Assembly (NCBI GenBank): GCA_019410665.1
Contig: DXSD01000009.1
Coordinates: 1 to 36,180, forward strand
Source: Fusobacterium sp.
Lineage (GTDB): Bacteria > Fusobacteriota > Fusobacteriia > Fusobacteriales > Fusobacteriaceae
Length of the DNA: 36,180 nt
Direction of reading: 5' to 3'
Each line of letters starts with the position of its first letter. Within the stretch, counting starts at the first letter, position 1. Shown here one piece after another: positions 7,084-15,645 of this stretch. Made by a program: the position numbers and the translations under genes. Under the pieces are notes generated by a model, which was not told the origin of the DNA, searched no databases, and worked only from the letters and a program-made list of their open reading frames with translations.

Positions 7084-9888
7084 ATGGAACTTAATGAAAA
7101 ACAATATGAGGCAGTTATAACTACAGAGGGACCTCTCCTACTTATCTCTGGTCCTGGATCTGGAAAAACTAGAACTCTTGTTGAAAGAGCTGTACATCTT
7201 CTAGTTGAAAAAAAGGTTAAACCTGAAAATATATTTCTTTCAACTTTTACTGAGAAAGCAGCTAGAGAACTTCTAACTAGAATATCAGAGAGAATAAAAG
7301 AGTATGGAGAAAAAATAAATATAAATGAGATGTACATAGGTACCCTACACTCTATTTTCTTAAGACTTATTGAGGAAAATATTGAATACTCTTTTTTTAA
7401 AGATGGGTATAGAGTACTTGATGATACTGACCAACACTTTTTTATATATAGTAAAATTAAATATTTTAACTCTTTAGAGGGATATAGAGATTTCTTTAGA
7501 GATATTGGAGGAAATAGTAGTTGGGAAAGAAGTAAAAAGCTACTTGAATGGTTTAATAAGATAAATGAAGAGGGAAAAAGATTAGATAATCTAAAAACTA
7601 CTGATAAAAAGATAATATTTTTAAAAGAGGCTCATAGAGTATATCACCAGTTACTTGTAGAAGAAAACTTTTTAGACTTTACTACAATTCAAAGAGAACT
7701 ATATAGAATTTTACACAATGAAGAGATTTTAGAAAAGCTTCAAAATAAAATTCAATATATAATGATAGATGAATACCAAGATACTAACACAATTCAGGAA
7801 AAAATAGTATTTTTACTTGGAGAAAAGAGAGAAAACATCTGTGTAGTTGGTGATGACGATCAAGGAATATATAGATTTAGAGGAGCAACAATCAAAAATA
7901 TTTTAAAATTTCCAGAGAGATTTGAAAAGGGTAGATGTAAAAAAATTAATTTAGATATAAACTATCGTTCTCATGAAGATATTATAAGATTTTGTAATAG
8001 ATGGATTAACTTAATAAATTGGAGAGAGTTTAGATATCCAAAAGAGATTGTTCCTCCTGCTGAAAAGACTTTTTCTCAATATAGTGGGGTTATTAGAATT
8101 GGTGGAAACTCTGAAAAGCAATGGAAAGATAATATCTATAAATTTATAAAAAAACTTCATACAACTAAAAAAATTTCAGATTACAGTCAAATAGCTTTTC
8201 TTTTTAGAAGTGTACAAGCTCCCAATGTAAAAGAATTAAAAAACTATTTAGAAGAGTGTGGAATTCCTGTTTATTCTCCCCGTTCTAAAGATTTCTTTGA
8301 AAGAGAGGAGATTAAATTAGTTATTGGAGCTCTTTTAGTATATTTTCCACAATGTAAGTATCTAGTATTAGATGAGGTTCAAAATAGAGGTAGCAAAGTT
8401 TTTGATTACTATAAAGATTGTTTAAATACCTTAAAAAAAATTGTAAAAAATGATGAAAAGTTCTATGCTTGGCTTGTTGAAAATAGGAAGAAAAATGCTA
8501 GTAATGATATTTTAACTATGCCTAGTTTGAGAAAAATTTTCTACTCGCTTTTAAGGTTTGATACTTTTAAAAAACTAATAAAACTTCAAGAGAATCCTGA
8601 TTCCTTTGAAAGAGAAACATATAACCTTGCTATTTTTACAGATATATTAGAAAAATTTGAAAGATTATCTAAAATAGAGGATATTTCAAAAGATGAATTG
8701 GAAAAAGTTATCAGATATTTTTTTATGGTATATCTCAAAAATCTCTACCATAAGAAAATTGATGAGTTTGAAAATAAAGAGGATTTTCCAAAGGGAGCTA
8801 TTCCTTTTCTTACTTTTCATCAAGCTAAAGGATTGGAGTTTCCTGTTGTTGTAGTTGGTTCTTTAGATTCAACTCCTATTACTAGAGAAAAGAATGAAGA
8901 GGATATATTAGAGGAGATTTTAAGATTAGAAGACAACTTTGAACCTAGAGAGAAAAAAAATGAGTTCGATTTTTGGAGAATCTACTATACTGCTTTTTCT
9001 CGTGCTCAGAATCTCTTAGTTTTAACAAGTATAGAGAATAGATCTGGAAGAAATGAGCTTCCATCTAGAGTATTTCGCCCTATTTACGAGTCTATTCCCT
9101 ATGTTGATGATGAAAAATTTAAGCTGGAAAAACTTCAAATAGAACCACTTAAAATAAAAGTAACTAAGGAATTACTCTCTTATACTGGACACATACTTCT
9201 CTATGAATTTTGTCCTTTAAAATATAGATTTATTAAGGACTTTAAATTTAATCCATTAAGTAACCCTAAAACTTTTTATGGTATTTTTGCTCATAAAGTA
9301 ATTGAAAGAATACACAAAGAGTTTTTAGCTAAAATCTTTGATAAAAACAGTTTAAAAGATACTATTAATGAGATTGGAGATTCTTTAGAGAAAAATTTAA
9401 GAACTAATTTCAATGATGACATCAGAGAAAAAGTTTTCGGTGAGATAGATAGATATTTAAATAGTAACCCTTTAGATGATATCATAGCTTCTGAATTAAA
9501 AGAGTATAGTGTTGAGAAAAACTTTATTCTTCAAGGAACTTTAGACCTTTTAAAAAATTCTCCTGAGGGTATTGAGCTTATTGATTTTAAAACAGGAAAA
9601 TTTGATAAGGAAAAATTAAAAATATATCAAAGACAGTTAGAGATATATGCTTATCTTTTAAGAGGAAAATACCCTATTGAAAATTTAAAAGCTTCTTTAT
9701 ATTTTATTGAAGAGGAAAATCCTAAGATAGATATAGAGATAGAGATTGAAAATATAGATAAAAGTATAGCTAAATTTGAAGAGATTGCAAATAGATTAGC
9801 TACAAAACAGTTCCCACCAAGAGTTTATGGAGAGGCTTGTGAAGAGTGTGAATTTAAATGGTATTGTATGCCTGAGGAGGAAATATAA
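7084..9888 (+). CDS. UvrD/Rep-like superfamily 1 DNA helicase fused to an Fe-S PD-(D/E)XK nuclease
   Basis: A 934-aa helicase-nuclease. The SF1A helicase core runs from the N-terminus to about residue 660: Walker A GPGSGKT at 23-29, TFTEKAARELLTR (motif Ia), DEYQDTN near 229 (motif II), VGDDDQGIYRFRGA (motif III), NYRSHEDI (motif IV), FLTFHQAKGLEF near 577 (motif V) and YYTAFSRAQNLLVL near 636 (motif VI). The C-terminal RecB-family nuclease has GIFAHKVIERIH near 733 and GTLDLL...IDFKTGK near 818-840. One Cys near 710 (FCPLKYRF) plus C919, C922 and C928 form the four-cysteine Fe-S staple known from AddB, AdnB and Cas4 nucleases. The architecture resembles AddA/AdnB, but I see no second helicase-nuclease subunit next to it. 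sbcD starts at the very next base, so it probably resects DNA ends together with SbcCD. Confidence 0.88.
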   Translation: MELNEKQYEAVITTEGPLLLISGPGSGKTRTLVERAVHLLVEKKVKPENIFLSTFTEKAARELLTRISERIKEYGEKININEMYIGTLHSIFLRLIEENIEYSFFKDGYRVLDDTDQHFFIYSKIKYFNSLEGYRDFFRDIGGNSSWERSKKLLEWFNKINEEGKRLDNLKTTDKKIIFLKEAHRVYHQLLVEENFLDFTTIQRELYRILHNEEILEKLQNKIQYIMIDEYQDTNTIQEKIVFLLGEKRENICVVGDDDQGIYRFRGATIKNILKFPERFEKGRCKKINLDINYRSHEDIIRFCNRWINLINWREFRYPKEIVPPAEKTFSQYSGVIRIGGNSEKQWKDNIYKFIKKLHTTKKISDYSQIAFLFRSVQAPNVKELKNYLEECGIPVYSPRSKDFFEREEIKLVIGALLVYFPQCKYLVLDEVQNRGSKVFDYYKDCLNTLKKIVKNDEKFYAWLVENRKKNASNDILTMPSLRKIFYSLLRFDTFKKLIKLQENPDSFERETYNLAIFTDILEKFERLSKIEDISKDELEKVIRYFFMVYLKNLYHKKIDEFENKEDFPKGAIPFLTFHQAKGLEFPVVVVGSLDSTPITREKNEEDILEEILRLEDNFEPREKKNEFDFWRIYYTAFSRAQNLLVLTSIENRSGRNELPSRVFRPIYESIPYVDDEKFKLEKLQIEPLKIKVTKELLSYTGHILLYEFCPLKYRFIKDFKFNPLSNPKTFYGIFAHKVIERIHKEFLAKIFDKNSLKDTINEIGDSLEKNLRTNFNDDIREKVFGEIDRYLNSNPLDDIIASELKEYSVEKNFILQGTLDLLKNSPEGIELIDFKTGKFDKEKLKIYQRQLEIYAYLLRGKYPIENLKASLYFIEEENPKIDIEIEIENIDKSIAKFEEIANRLATKQFPPRVYGEACEECEFKWYCMPEEEI

Positions 9889-11070
9889 GTGAAAATACTT
9901 CATTGTTCTGATATACATCTTGGGAAGAAACCCTTTGGAACTAAGGATTTTTCCCAAAAAAGATATTTAGATTTTTTTAAAACCTTTGATGAGATTATAG
10001 ATATAGGAATAGGTGAGAATATTGATCTATTTATTGTTGCTGGAGATCTTTTTGATAAAAAAGAGCTTACCCCTGATACTCTTGAAAGATGTGAAAAAAG
10101 TTTTCAAAAACTTAAAAATAGAGAGATCCCTGTATTTTTAATTGAAGGAAATCATGATAATATCTCTGGAAATGAGGAGATAAACTCTTGGTTAGGCTAT
10201 CTTGAAAAAAAGGGATTTGTTCACAGAGGAAAATATACAGCTATCAATAGAGAGTATATTTTTGAAAAGTTTACACTAAAAGATGTAAATATATATGGTT
10301 TAGGATATCCAGGTTTTGTAATAGATGATGTTTTAGATAAATTATCTCTTCAGTTAGATGAAGAGGAAAAAAATATTGTAGTAGTACATACTGCTTTAGG
10401 TGGTGGAGAATATCTCCCAGGTCTAGCTATGAGTGAATCAATTAAAAAACTAAAAGATAAGTGTATCTATATAGCTGGGGGGCATCTTCACTCTTATCAA
10501 GTTTATCCCAAAGATAATCCTTACTTTTTTATCCCTGGTTCCTTAGAATATTGGAATATTCTAAATGAAAGAAGTAATCAAAAGGGAGGAATAATTTTTG
10601 ATACTGATACTAGAGAGTTTAAATTTGTAGAGGTAACTCCTAGAAAAAGATTAGAGGTTATCTTTGAATATATAGAAGATATTAAAGAGGAATTTAAAAG
10701 CTTTTGTGAAAACTTAAATCTTACAGGAGAAGAACTAGTAATAGTAAATGTTAAGGTTAGAGAGAATGGTTTTGTTAATGTTACAGAACTAGAGGGAATT
10801 TTAGAAAGTTATGGAGCTTTGAAAGCTTATATAAAACTTAGATACTCTGACAATATAACTGGGGATATTATCAATGAAAAGGGATATTATACTATAAAGG
10901 AAGCTGAAAGAAGAATTATTTCTGAATGGGAAGATTTTAGAGATAGTGATAGAACTTTAGAGTATCTTCAAAAATTTAAAGAGTATCAAGAGGAAAGTGA
11001 GAGAAAAGAGGACTTTTTAACTCTTTTTGACAGAATGCTTGAGGAGGAGATTGGAATTGAGAATAAATAG
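9889..11070 (+). CDS. sbcD: SbcD/Mre11-type DNA double-strand-break nuclease
   Basis: A 393-aa metallophosphoesterase-fold nuclease, the Mre11-like partner of SbcC. Metal-binding motifs appear in order: SDIHLG (D8, H10), VAGDLFD (D53), EGNHDN (N88, H89), a His in VVHTALGG, and GGHLHSY. The start is GTG, immediately after the helicase stop, with GAGGAGG 8 bases upstream. The C-terminus overlaps the start of sbcC by 14 bases, as expected for subunits of one complex. SbcCD opens hairpins and cleaves protein-blocked or broken DNA ends. Confidence 0.87.
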   Translation: MKILHCSDIHLGKKPFGTKDFSQKRYLDFFKTFDEIIDIGIGENIDLFIVAGDLFDKKELTPDTLERCEKSFQKLKNREIPVFLIEGNHDNISGNEEINSWLGYLEKKGFVHRGKYTAINREYIFEKFTLKDVNIYGLGYPGFVIDDVLDKLSLQLDEEEKNIVVVHTALGGGEYLPGLAMSESIKKLKDKCIYIAGGHLHSYQVYPKDNPYFFIPGSLEYWNILNERSNQKGGIIFDTDTREFKFVEVTPRKRLEVIFEYIEDIKEEFKSFCENLNLTGEELVIVNVKVRENGFVNVTELEGILESYGALKAYIKLRYSDNITGDIINEKGYYTIKEAERRIISEWEDFRDSDRTLEYLQKFKEYQEESERKEDFLTLFDRMLEEEIGIENK

Positions 11071-13846
11071 AGTGTATCTTGAAAATTATCGTGTTCACGA
11101 AAAGCTAGAGATAGAGTTCTCCAAAGGGATCAATCTTCTTCTTGGAGAGAATGGAAAGGGAAAATCATCTATACTTGAAGCTATTGGTTATACTCTTTTT
11201 GACTCTGGACTTAGAACAAATAATCAAAAGGAAGCTATTAAATATGGTAAAAAAAGTGCAAAAATAGAGGTTGACTTTTGGGGAGTTGATGGGGAAGAGT
11301 ACAAAGTTATTAGAAAAATCCCTGGAACTACTCAACTTTTTAAAGGTGATGAAGTTTTAGAAGGAAGAGTTGAAAAGATTAAGGAGCTCTGTGGAATAAA
11401 AGGGGATATGAAGGATATCTATGACAATGTCATTGTAGCTAAGCAAAATGAGTTTATTTTAGCTTTTAAGGAAAAAGCTAACGAAAGGGAAAAAATATTT
11501 AACAGAGTTTTTAATACTGATATTTACACTAAAATTTATGAAGGTTACTCTAGAGAGGCTGCAGCTAAATATGAAAAGGAGTTAGCTTTAGTTGAAAATA
11601 GTGTTGCAAATATCTCTGAAACTCTTTTAGATTCTAAAGAGATTGAGGAGAAGATAGAGTTTTTAAAATCCAATCTTCAAATTCAACAGGAGTATGAATC
11701 ACTTTTAGAAAAGAAAGAAGCAGAATTAAAAGAACTTCTAAGAGATATGAGAGCTTTAGAGATAAATATTAAGCAATTGGAGATGATGAAAACAACCTCT
11801 TTACAAAATATTCAAAGCAAAAAGATTGAAAAAGAGGAAACTTTAAAATCCATAGATGAGAGTATAGAAGCAGAAGAGATAGTAAAAAATAATCAAGAGG
11901 GATATGAAAAATATAAGACTATCTCTGATGATCTATCTCAAATTAAAGAGAAGAAAAAAGAGATTGAAAAAATAAGAGAGGAATATATTAAAAATGAAAA
12001 AAAGAGAGCTCTCTTAGAATCAAAACTTTCTCAACTAATAGGAGAAAAGGAAGTATTAATAGGTAAAAAAGATAATTTAGAGAAAAATTTTAATGAAAAA
12101 ACTCTTAATGAAGAAAGACTTTTAGTGGAAAAGAGCCAAAGAGAAAACAGAGCTCTAGAATATAAAGAGGAACTTGAGATATTGTTTCCTATTTTAAAGT
12201 ATTCATTGGAGATAGAAGAGAAACTTCTTTTAGCTTCACAGAGTATAGAAAAACAAAAGGAGAAGATCTTAGAAAAAAAATCTGAAATAGAGAGTTATAC
12301 AAAAGAGAAAAAACTTTTAGAAGAAAAAAATCTCTCTTTCCGATTAGAACAACTAGAGATACTTGAAAAAGAGTTAAGAGAGTTAGAAGGAAAAGTTAAA
12401 ATTTTACACACTCAAAAAAATGAGAATAAAGAAGCTTTTTCAATGTTGAAATCTTCTATTTGTCCCTATCTTAAAGAGAGTTGTGAAAATTTAAAAGGAA
12501 GAGATATTGGAGATTTCTTTAATGAAAAACTGAATACAATCCAATTAAAAATAGAGGAGTATGATAAAAAAATCAGTCAACTACAGTTACAACTAAAAGA
12601 TAAAGTTAAGGTTCAAAATGAAGTTTATAGATATGAAGAACTTAACAAAATAGTGGCTGATAGAATCTCTACCTTGGAAAAAGAGGAGCTAAAACTAGAA
12701 ACTTGGGAGATGAAGCTACAATTAAATGAAAGAGAGTATGTAGATTATAAAAAAGCGAATAATTTTTCAAGTAGTGACGATTTAAAAAATTTAAAAATAT
12801 CTCTTGAAACAAAATTAAATACCCTTGAAGTGGAAAAAATTTCCACTGAACTTAAAAATCTTGAGAGAGAAAAAGCTGAGATTTTAAAGGAAAAAGAAAC
12901 CCTTCTAATCTCTATTGATGAAATAGTTGAAAAGGAAAGAGAATTAAAAGAGGAGATTGAAACTATTAAAATCTATCTTTACGAGAAAAAAGAGATAGAA
13001 AATGATTTTAAACTTATCTCTTTACAATTAGAAAAAACTGAGAATGAGTTAAAAGTTTTAGAAAGATTTAAAGAACTGTATATTGAAAACTATAAAAAAT
13101 CTTTAGAAAAAACTAGACATCTTACCAACCTAAAAAAAATTGAAGAGTTCCTAACCAATGAAGAGGAGAATTTTAAAAAACTTGAAATAACTCTGACTTT
13201 AGAAAAAGAAAAACTTTCTAAATACAATAAAGATGAGTTAAATAGAAAAAGTGAAGAGTTAGATGAGGAGTTTAAAAATCTAAAAGGAAAAATAGGAGGA
13301 ATTAAATCTGAAATCTCCTATGAAGAGGAAAGACTTTTAGAAGCTAAAAAAAGAGAGGAACGTTTAAAGGAAGAAAAGAAAAAAATTGAAAGATTAAATT
13401 TAAAAATCCAACTAACTAAAAGTTTTAGAGATAAAATTAAAATTATGGGAAAAGAAGTTGCTAAAAATATGTTGAAAGAGATTGAATTATCTGCCACAGA
13501 AAACTTTAGAAAAATAACAGGTAGAGGTGAAAGAGTAATCTGGTCAAATGAAGATAAGGATAGATACTCAGTTTATCTTTTTGGTGAGAGAGGAGAGCTT
13601 AAATTTGAGCAACTTTCTGGTGGAGAGCAAGTAGCTGTTGCAATCTCAATCCGTGGAGCTATGAGTAAGATTTTTACTGATAGTAAGTTCTCTATTTTTG
13701 ATGAACCTACAAACAATTTAGATAGTGAAAGAAGGAGAAGTTTAGCTGACTCTATTGGTGAAATATTAAAAAACCTAGATCAGAGTATAATTGTTACCCA
13801 TGATGATACTTTTAGAGAGATGGCTGAAAGAGTAATAGAGTTATAA
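11057..13846 (+). CDS. sbcC: SbcC/Rad50-type ATPase
   Basis: A 929-aa SMC-like ATPase. The N-terminal ABC lobe has Walker A GENGKGKSS at 30-38; two very long coiled-coil arms (about 170-460 and 480-780) flank a hook. The C-terminal lobe has the LSGGEQ signature near 853 and Walker B FSIFDEPTNNLD near 880. I chose TTG at 11057 (MRINRVYLENYRVH), 9 bases after AGGAGG; upstream in-frame TTGs at 11027, 11039 and 11051 have poorer spacing. The hook at the midpoint reads CPYLKESC (C469, C476) instead of the usual C-x-x-C. It partners the overlapping sbcD; together they form an Mre11-Rad50-type end-processing complex. Confidence 0.87.
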   Translation: MRINRVYLENYRVHEKLEIEFSKGINLLLGENGKGKSSILEAIGYTLFDSGLRTNNQKEAIKYGKKSAKIEVDFWGVDGEEYKVIRKIPGTTQLFKGDEVLEGRVEKIKELCGIKGDMKDIYDNVIVAKQNEFILAFKEKANEREKIFNRVFNTDIYTKIYEGYSREAAAKYEKELALVENSVANISETLLDSKEIEEKIEFLKSNLQIQQEYESLLEKKEAELKELLRDMRALEINIKQLEMMKTTSLQNIQSKKIEKEETLKSIDESIEAEEIVKNNQEGYEKYKTISDDLSQIKEKKKEIEKIREEYIKNEKKRALLESKLSQLIGEKEVLIGKKDNLEKNFNEKTLNEERLLVEKSQRENRALEYKEELEILFPILKYSLEIEEKLLLASQSIEKQKEKILEKKSEIESYTKEKKLLEEKNLSFRLEQLEILEKELRELEGKVKILHTQKNENKEAFSMLKSSICPYLKESCENLKGRDIGDFFNEKLNTIQLKIEEYDKKISQLQLQLKDKVKVQNEVYRYEELNKIVADRISTLEKEELKLETWEMKLQLNEREYVDYKKANNFSSSDDLKNLKISLETKLNTLEVEKISTELKNLEREKAEILKEKETLLISIDEIVEKERELKEEIETIKIYLYEKKEIENDFKLISLQLEKTENELKVLERFKELYIENYKKSLEKTRHLTNLKKIEEFLTNEEENFKKLEITLTLEKEKLSKYNKDELNRKSEELDEEFKNLKGKIGGIKSEISYEEERLLEAKKREERLKEEKKKIERLNLKIQLTKSFRDKIKIMGKEVAKNMLKEIELSATENFRKITGRGERVIWSNEDKDRYSVYLFGERGELKFEQLSGGEQVAVAISIRGAMSKIFTDSKFSIFDEPTNNLDSERRRSLADSIGEILKNLDQSIIVTHDDTFREMAERVIEL

Positions 13847-13855
13847 GGTGGTTAA

Positions 13856-14482
13856 ATGAAAGAAAATTATGATTTATTAATGGAAAAAGAGATAAAAAAA
13901 ATTGTAGATGAAGGGAGAAAGCCAAAACTTTTACTCCATTCTTGCTGTGCTCCCTGTAGTTGTGCTGTAATTGAATACCTTCTACAATATTTTGAAATTA
14001 CCATATTTTTCTACAATCCAAATATTACCTTTAAAGAAGAGTATATAAAAAGATTAGAGGAGCAAAAAGAGTACCTTCAAAGAAGAGGTTATGATATAGA
14101 GGTAATTGAAGGAAATTATAATCCTAAAGAGGAATTTTTTGAGAAAGTTAAAGGGCTTGAGAAAGTTAAAGAGAGGGGAGAAAGATGCTTTAAATGCTAT
14201 GCTCTTCGTTTAGAGGAAACAGCTATCAAAGCTAGAGAATTAACTTTTGATTATTTTTCTACTGTTCTTAGTATAAGTCCTATGAAAAATGCTCAATGGA
14301 TAAATGAAATAGGTAAAAGCTTAGAAAAAAAATATGAAGTAAAGTTTTTAAATGGAGATTTTAAGAAAAAAAATAGATATTTACAATCTGTAAACATCTC
14401 TAAAGAGTATAATCTATATAGACAGGACTATTGTGGTTGTATCTTCTCTAAAATTGAAAGAGAAGAAAAAGAAAATCAGTAA
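13856..14482 (+). CDS. queH: Epoxyqueuosine reductase QueH
   Basis: A 208-aa protein of the QueH (former DUF208) family, which reduces epoxyqueuosine to queuosine in tRNA anticodons and is unrelated to QueG. Signature cysteines: LLLHSCCAPCS (C30, C31), RCFKCYALRLEETA, and YCGC near the C-terminus (C193, C195). These coordinate the Fe-S cluster and an additional metal in the known family. It lies 9 bases after sbcC and is the last gene of the transcription unit. The stop codon TAA (14480-14482) is also the first three bases of the left terminal repeat of the 340-bp element that follows, so the last codons may have been altered by that insertion. Confidence 0.88.
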   Translation: MKENYDLLMEKEIKKIVDEGRKPKLLLHSCCAPCSCAVIEYLLQYFEITIFFYNPNITFKEEYIKRLEEQKEYLQRRGYDIEVIEGNYNPKEEFFEKVKGLEKVKERGERCFKCYALRLEETAIKARELTFDYFSTVLSISPMKNAQWINEIGKSLEKKYEVKFLNGDFKKKNRYLQSVNISKEYNLYRQDYCGCIFSKIEREEKENQ

Positions 14483-14819
14483 CTATTCAGATAGTTCATC
14501 TCTTAAGAAGAAAACTAAGAATTGTTCCATATTCCAAGAAGTTGATTAACTATGAGCTTCCAAAATTCTAAGAGCTTTAGCTCTCTAAGAATTTTGAGAC
14601 ACAGAAAGCAAAGCTTTCAGTGTTTCCTTAATGTAACACAGAAAATAAATTTCTGTGTCTCAATAGTAGTAGTCGTTAAAACTCCGCTACTATTGGAAGG
14701 GTTAAGTCTTCGACTTATTGCATTTTTTAGCGTTCGATTTCGCTGAGTTAATCTAACTTCTCTTCATAAATTACACAATTCTTTGAGTTTTCTTTAGTTG
14801 ATTTCTACCTGAATAGTTA
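14480..14819. mobile_element. 340-bp MITE-like element with terminal inverted repeats and multiple hairpins
   Basis: The ends are a perfect 11-bp inverted repeat, TAACTATTCAG (14480-14490) and CTGAATAGTTA (14809-14819). Homology continues inward at matching distances: AAGAATTGT (14517-14525) mirrors ACAATTCTT (14775-14783), and GAAGTTGATTAACT (14538-14551) mirrors AGTTAATCTAACTTC (14746-14760), giving about 70 bp of imperfect terminal repeat. The core (14561-14744) is a run of five stem-loops. No convincing ORF is present. The flanking TA dinucleotides would fit insertion by an IS630/Tc1-mariner-type transposase. CG-containing words are more frequent here than in neighbouring DNA. Non-autonomous element is my preferred reading; a structured RNA or compound terminator is the alternative. 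Confidence 0.65.
14561..14744. repeat. Core hairpin array of the 340-bp element
   Basis: Stems read directly from sequence: CAAAATTCT (14561-14569) with AGAATTTTG (14588-14596), with AGAGC/GCTCT inside; GAGACACAGAAA (14596-14607) with TTTCTGTGTCTC (14650-14661). That 12-bp stem could alternatively open into two inner hairpins, GAAAGC/GCTTTC (14604-14618) and GTGTT/AACAC (14620-14639). Next come CAATAGTAG (14661-14669) with CTACTATTG (14687-14695), TAAGTC (14703-14708) with GACTTA (14712-14717), and AGCG (14729-14732) with CGCT (14741-14744). A TTTTTT run at 14723-14728 follows the fourth hairpin and could terminate plus-strand transcription. Confidence 0.7.
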
Positions 14820-14822
14820 TAG

Positions 14823-15632
14823 TTAAAGAATCTCTTTAAAATACTCCTTAACAGTCTCTAAGACTCCATTTTCATTGTTATCTTTTTCTGTAACAAAATT
14901 AGCTATCTCCTTTAATTTAGGGTGAGCATTTTTCATAGCATAGCTATATTTACCAGAAGTCATCATAGAGTAATCATTTAGATAATCTCCAAAAATCATT
15001 GTCTCTTCATAAGATATTCCAAGATTTTTTTGTGTCATCTCAACAGCCTTTCCCTTGCTTGTATCTAATTTCCCTAAATCTAACCAAACATTTCCAGAGA
15101 TAACAACTTGGAAATCTTCTTCAAAATTTTTAAAATAGTTATAACTATTTTTTTCAGAACCTAAAAAGTCACAAATTGCTACTTTAAAAATTTCATCATC
15201 AATTGAATTTAAATCATCTATTATTTCAAGTTTATTATAATACTTACAAATCTCCTTAGCAAAATCATATTTTTCATTTAAAAACTTTTTCTTTTCAACA
15301 TACCCAGCTTTTTTACCACAAATAACAGGAATAGCTCCTTCAATTTGATCAGATATTTTAACAAAATTAAAGACATCTTTCATATCCATAGTATTTGTAT
15401 AAATTTCCTTATCTTTATAAATAACACAAGCTCCATTCTCACTTATAAAAAGTAATTCATCTTTAACTTCACTAAACATTTCCACTAAATTACAGTGAGG
15501 TCTACCACTGGCAATAGCAAAAACTATATTGTTTTTAGCTAATTTTTTTTGAATATTCCAAAATTCATCATTAAGTTCACCACGACTATTTAATAATGTT
15601 CCATCCATATCAGTAATAATAAGTTTAACCAT
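14823..15632 (-). CDS. Cof-type HAD-IIB family phosphatase
   Basis: A 269-aa haloacid-dehalogenase hydrolase of the Cof/YcsE type, normal length. Motif I is ITDMDGTLLNS (nucleophile D8, acid D10), motif II lies in FAIASGRPH, the motif III lysine is in TSKGKAVEM, and motif IV is MIFGDYLNDYSMM. A large C2 cap occupies about residues 80-190. These enzymes dephosphorylate sugar phosphates, flavin or PLP-type phosphates with broad specificity. It starts 13 bases after the MATE exporter gene and is probably co-transcribed with it. Its stop lies 3 bases from the right end of the 340-bp element. Confidence 0.88.
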   Translation of the reverse strand: MVKLIITDMDGTLLNSRGELNDEFWNIQKKLAKNNIVFAIASGRPHCNLVEMFSEVKDELLFISENGACVIYKDKEIYTNTMDMKDVFNFVKISDQIEGAIPVICGKKAGYVEKKKFLNEKYDFAKEICKYYNKLEIIDDLNSIDDEIFKVAICDFLGSEKNSYNYFKNFEEDFQVVISGNVWLDLGKLDTSKGKAVEMTQKNLGISYEETMIFGDYLNDYSMMTSGKYSYAMKNAHPKLKEIANFVTEKDNNENGVLETVKEYFKEIL

Positions 15633-15645
15633 TTTTCTACCTCAT

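Noticed and set aside
7084..9888. Calling the helicase AddA
   Set aside because: The four-Cys Fe-S nuclease is typical of AddB/AdnB/Cas4 and not of AddA, the length is shorter than AddA, and there is no addB next to it, so a descriptive name was used.
14552..14746. A 64-codon open frame inside the 340-bp element
   Set aside because: It has no ribosome binding site, resembles no protein I know, and is built from the arms of hairpins; it is a by-product of the repeats.
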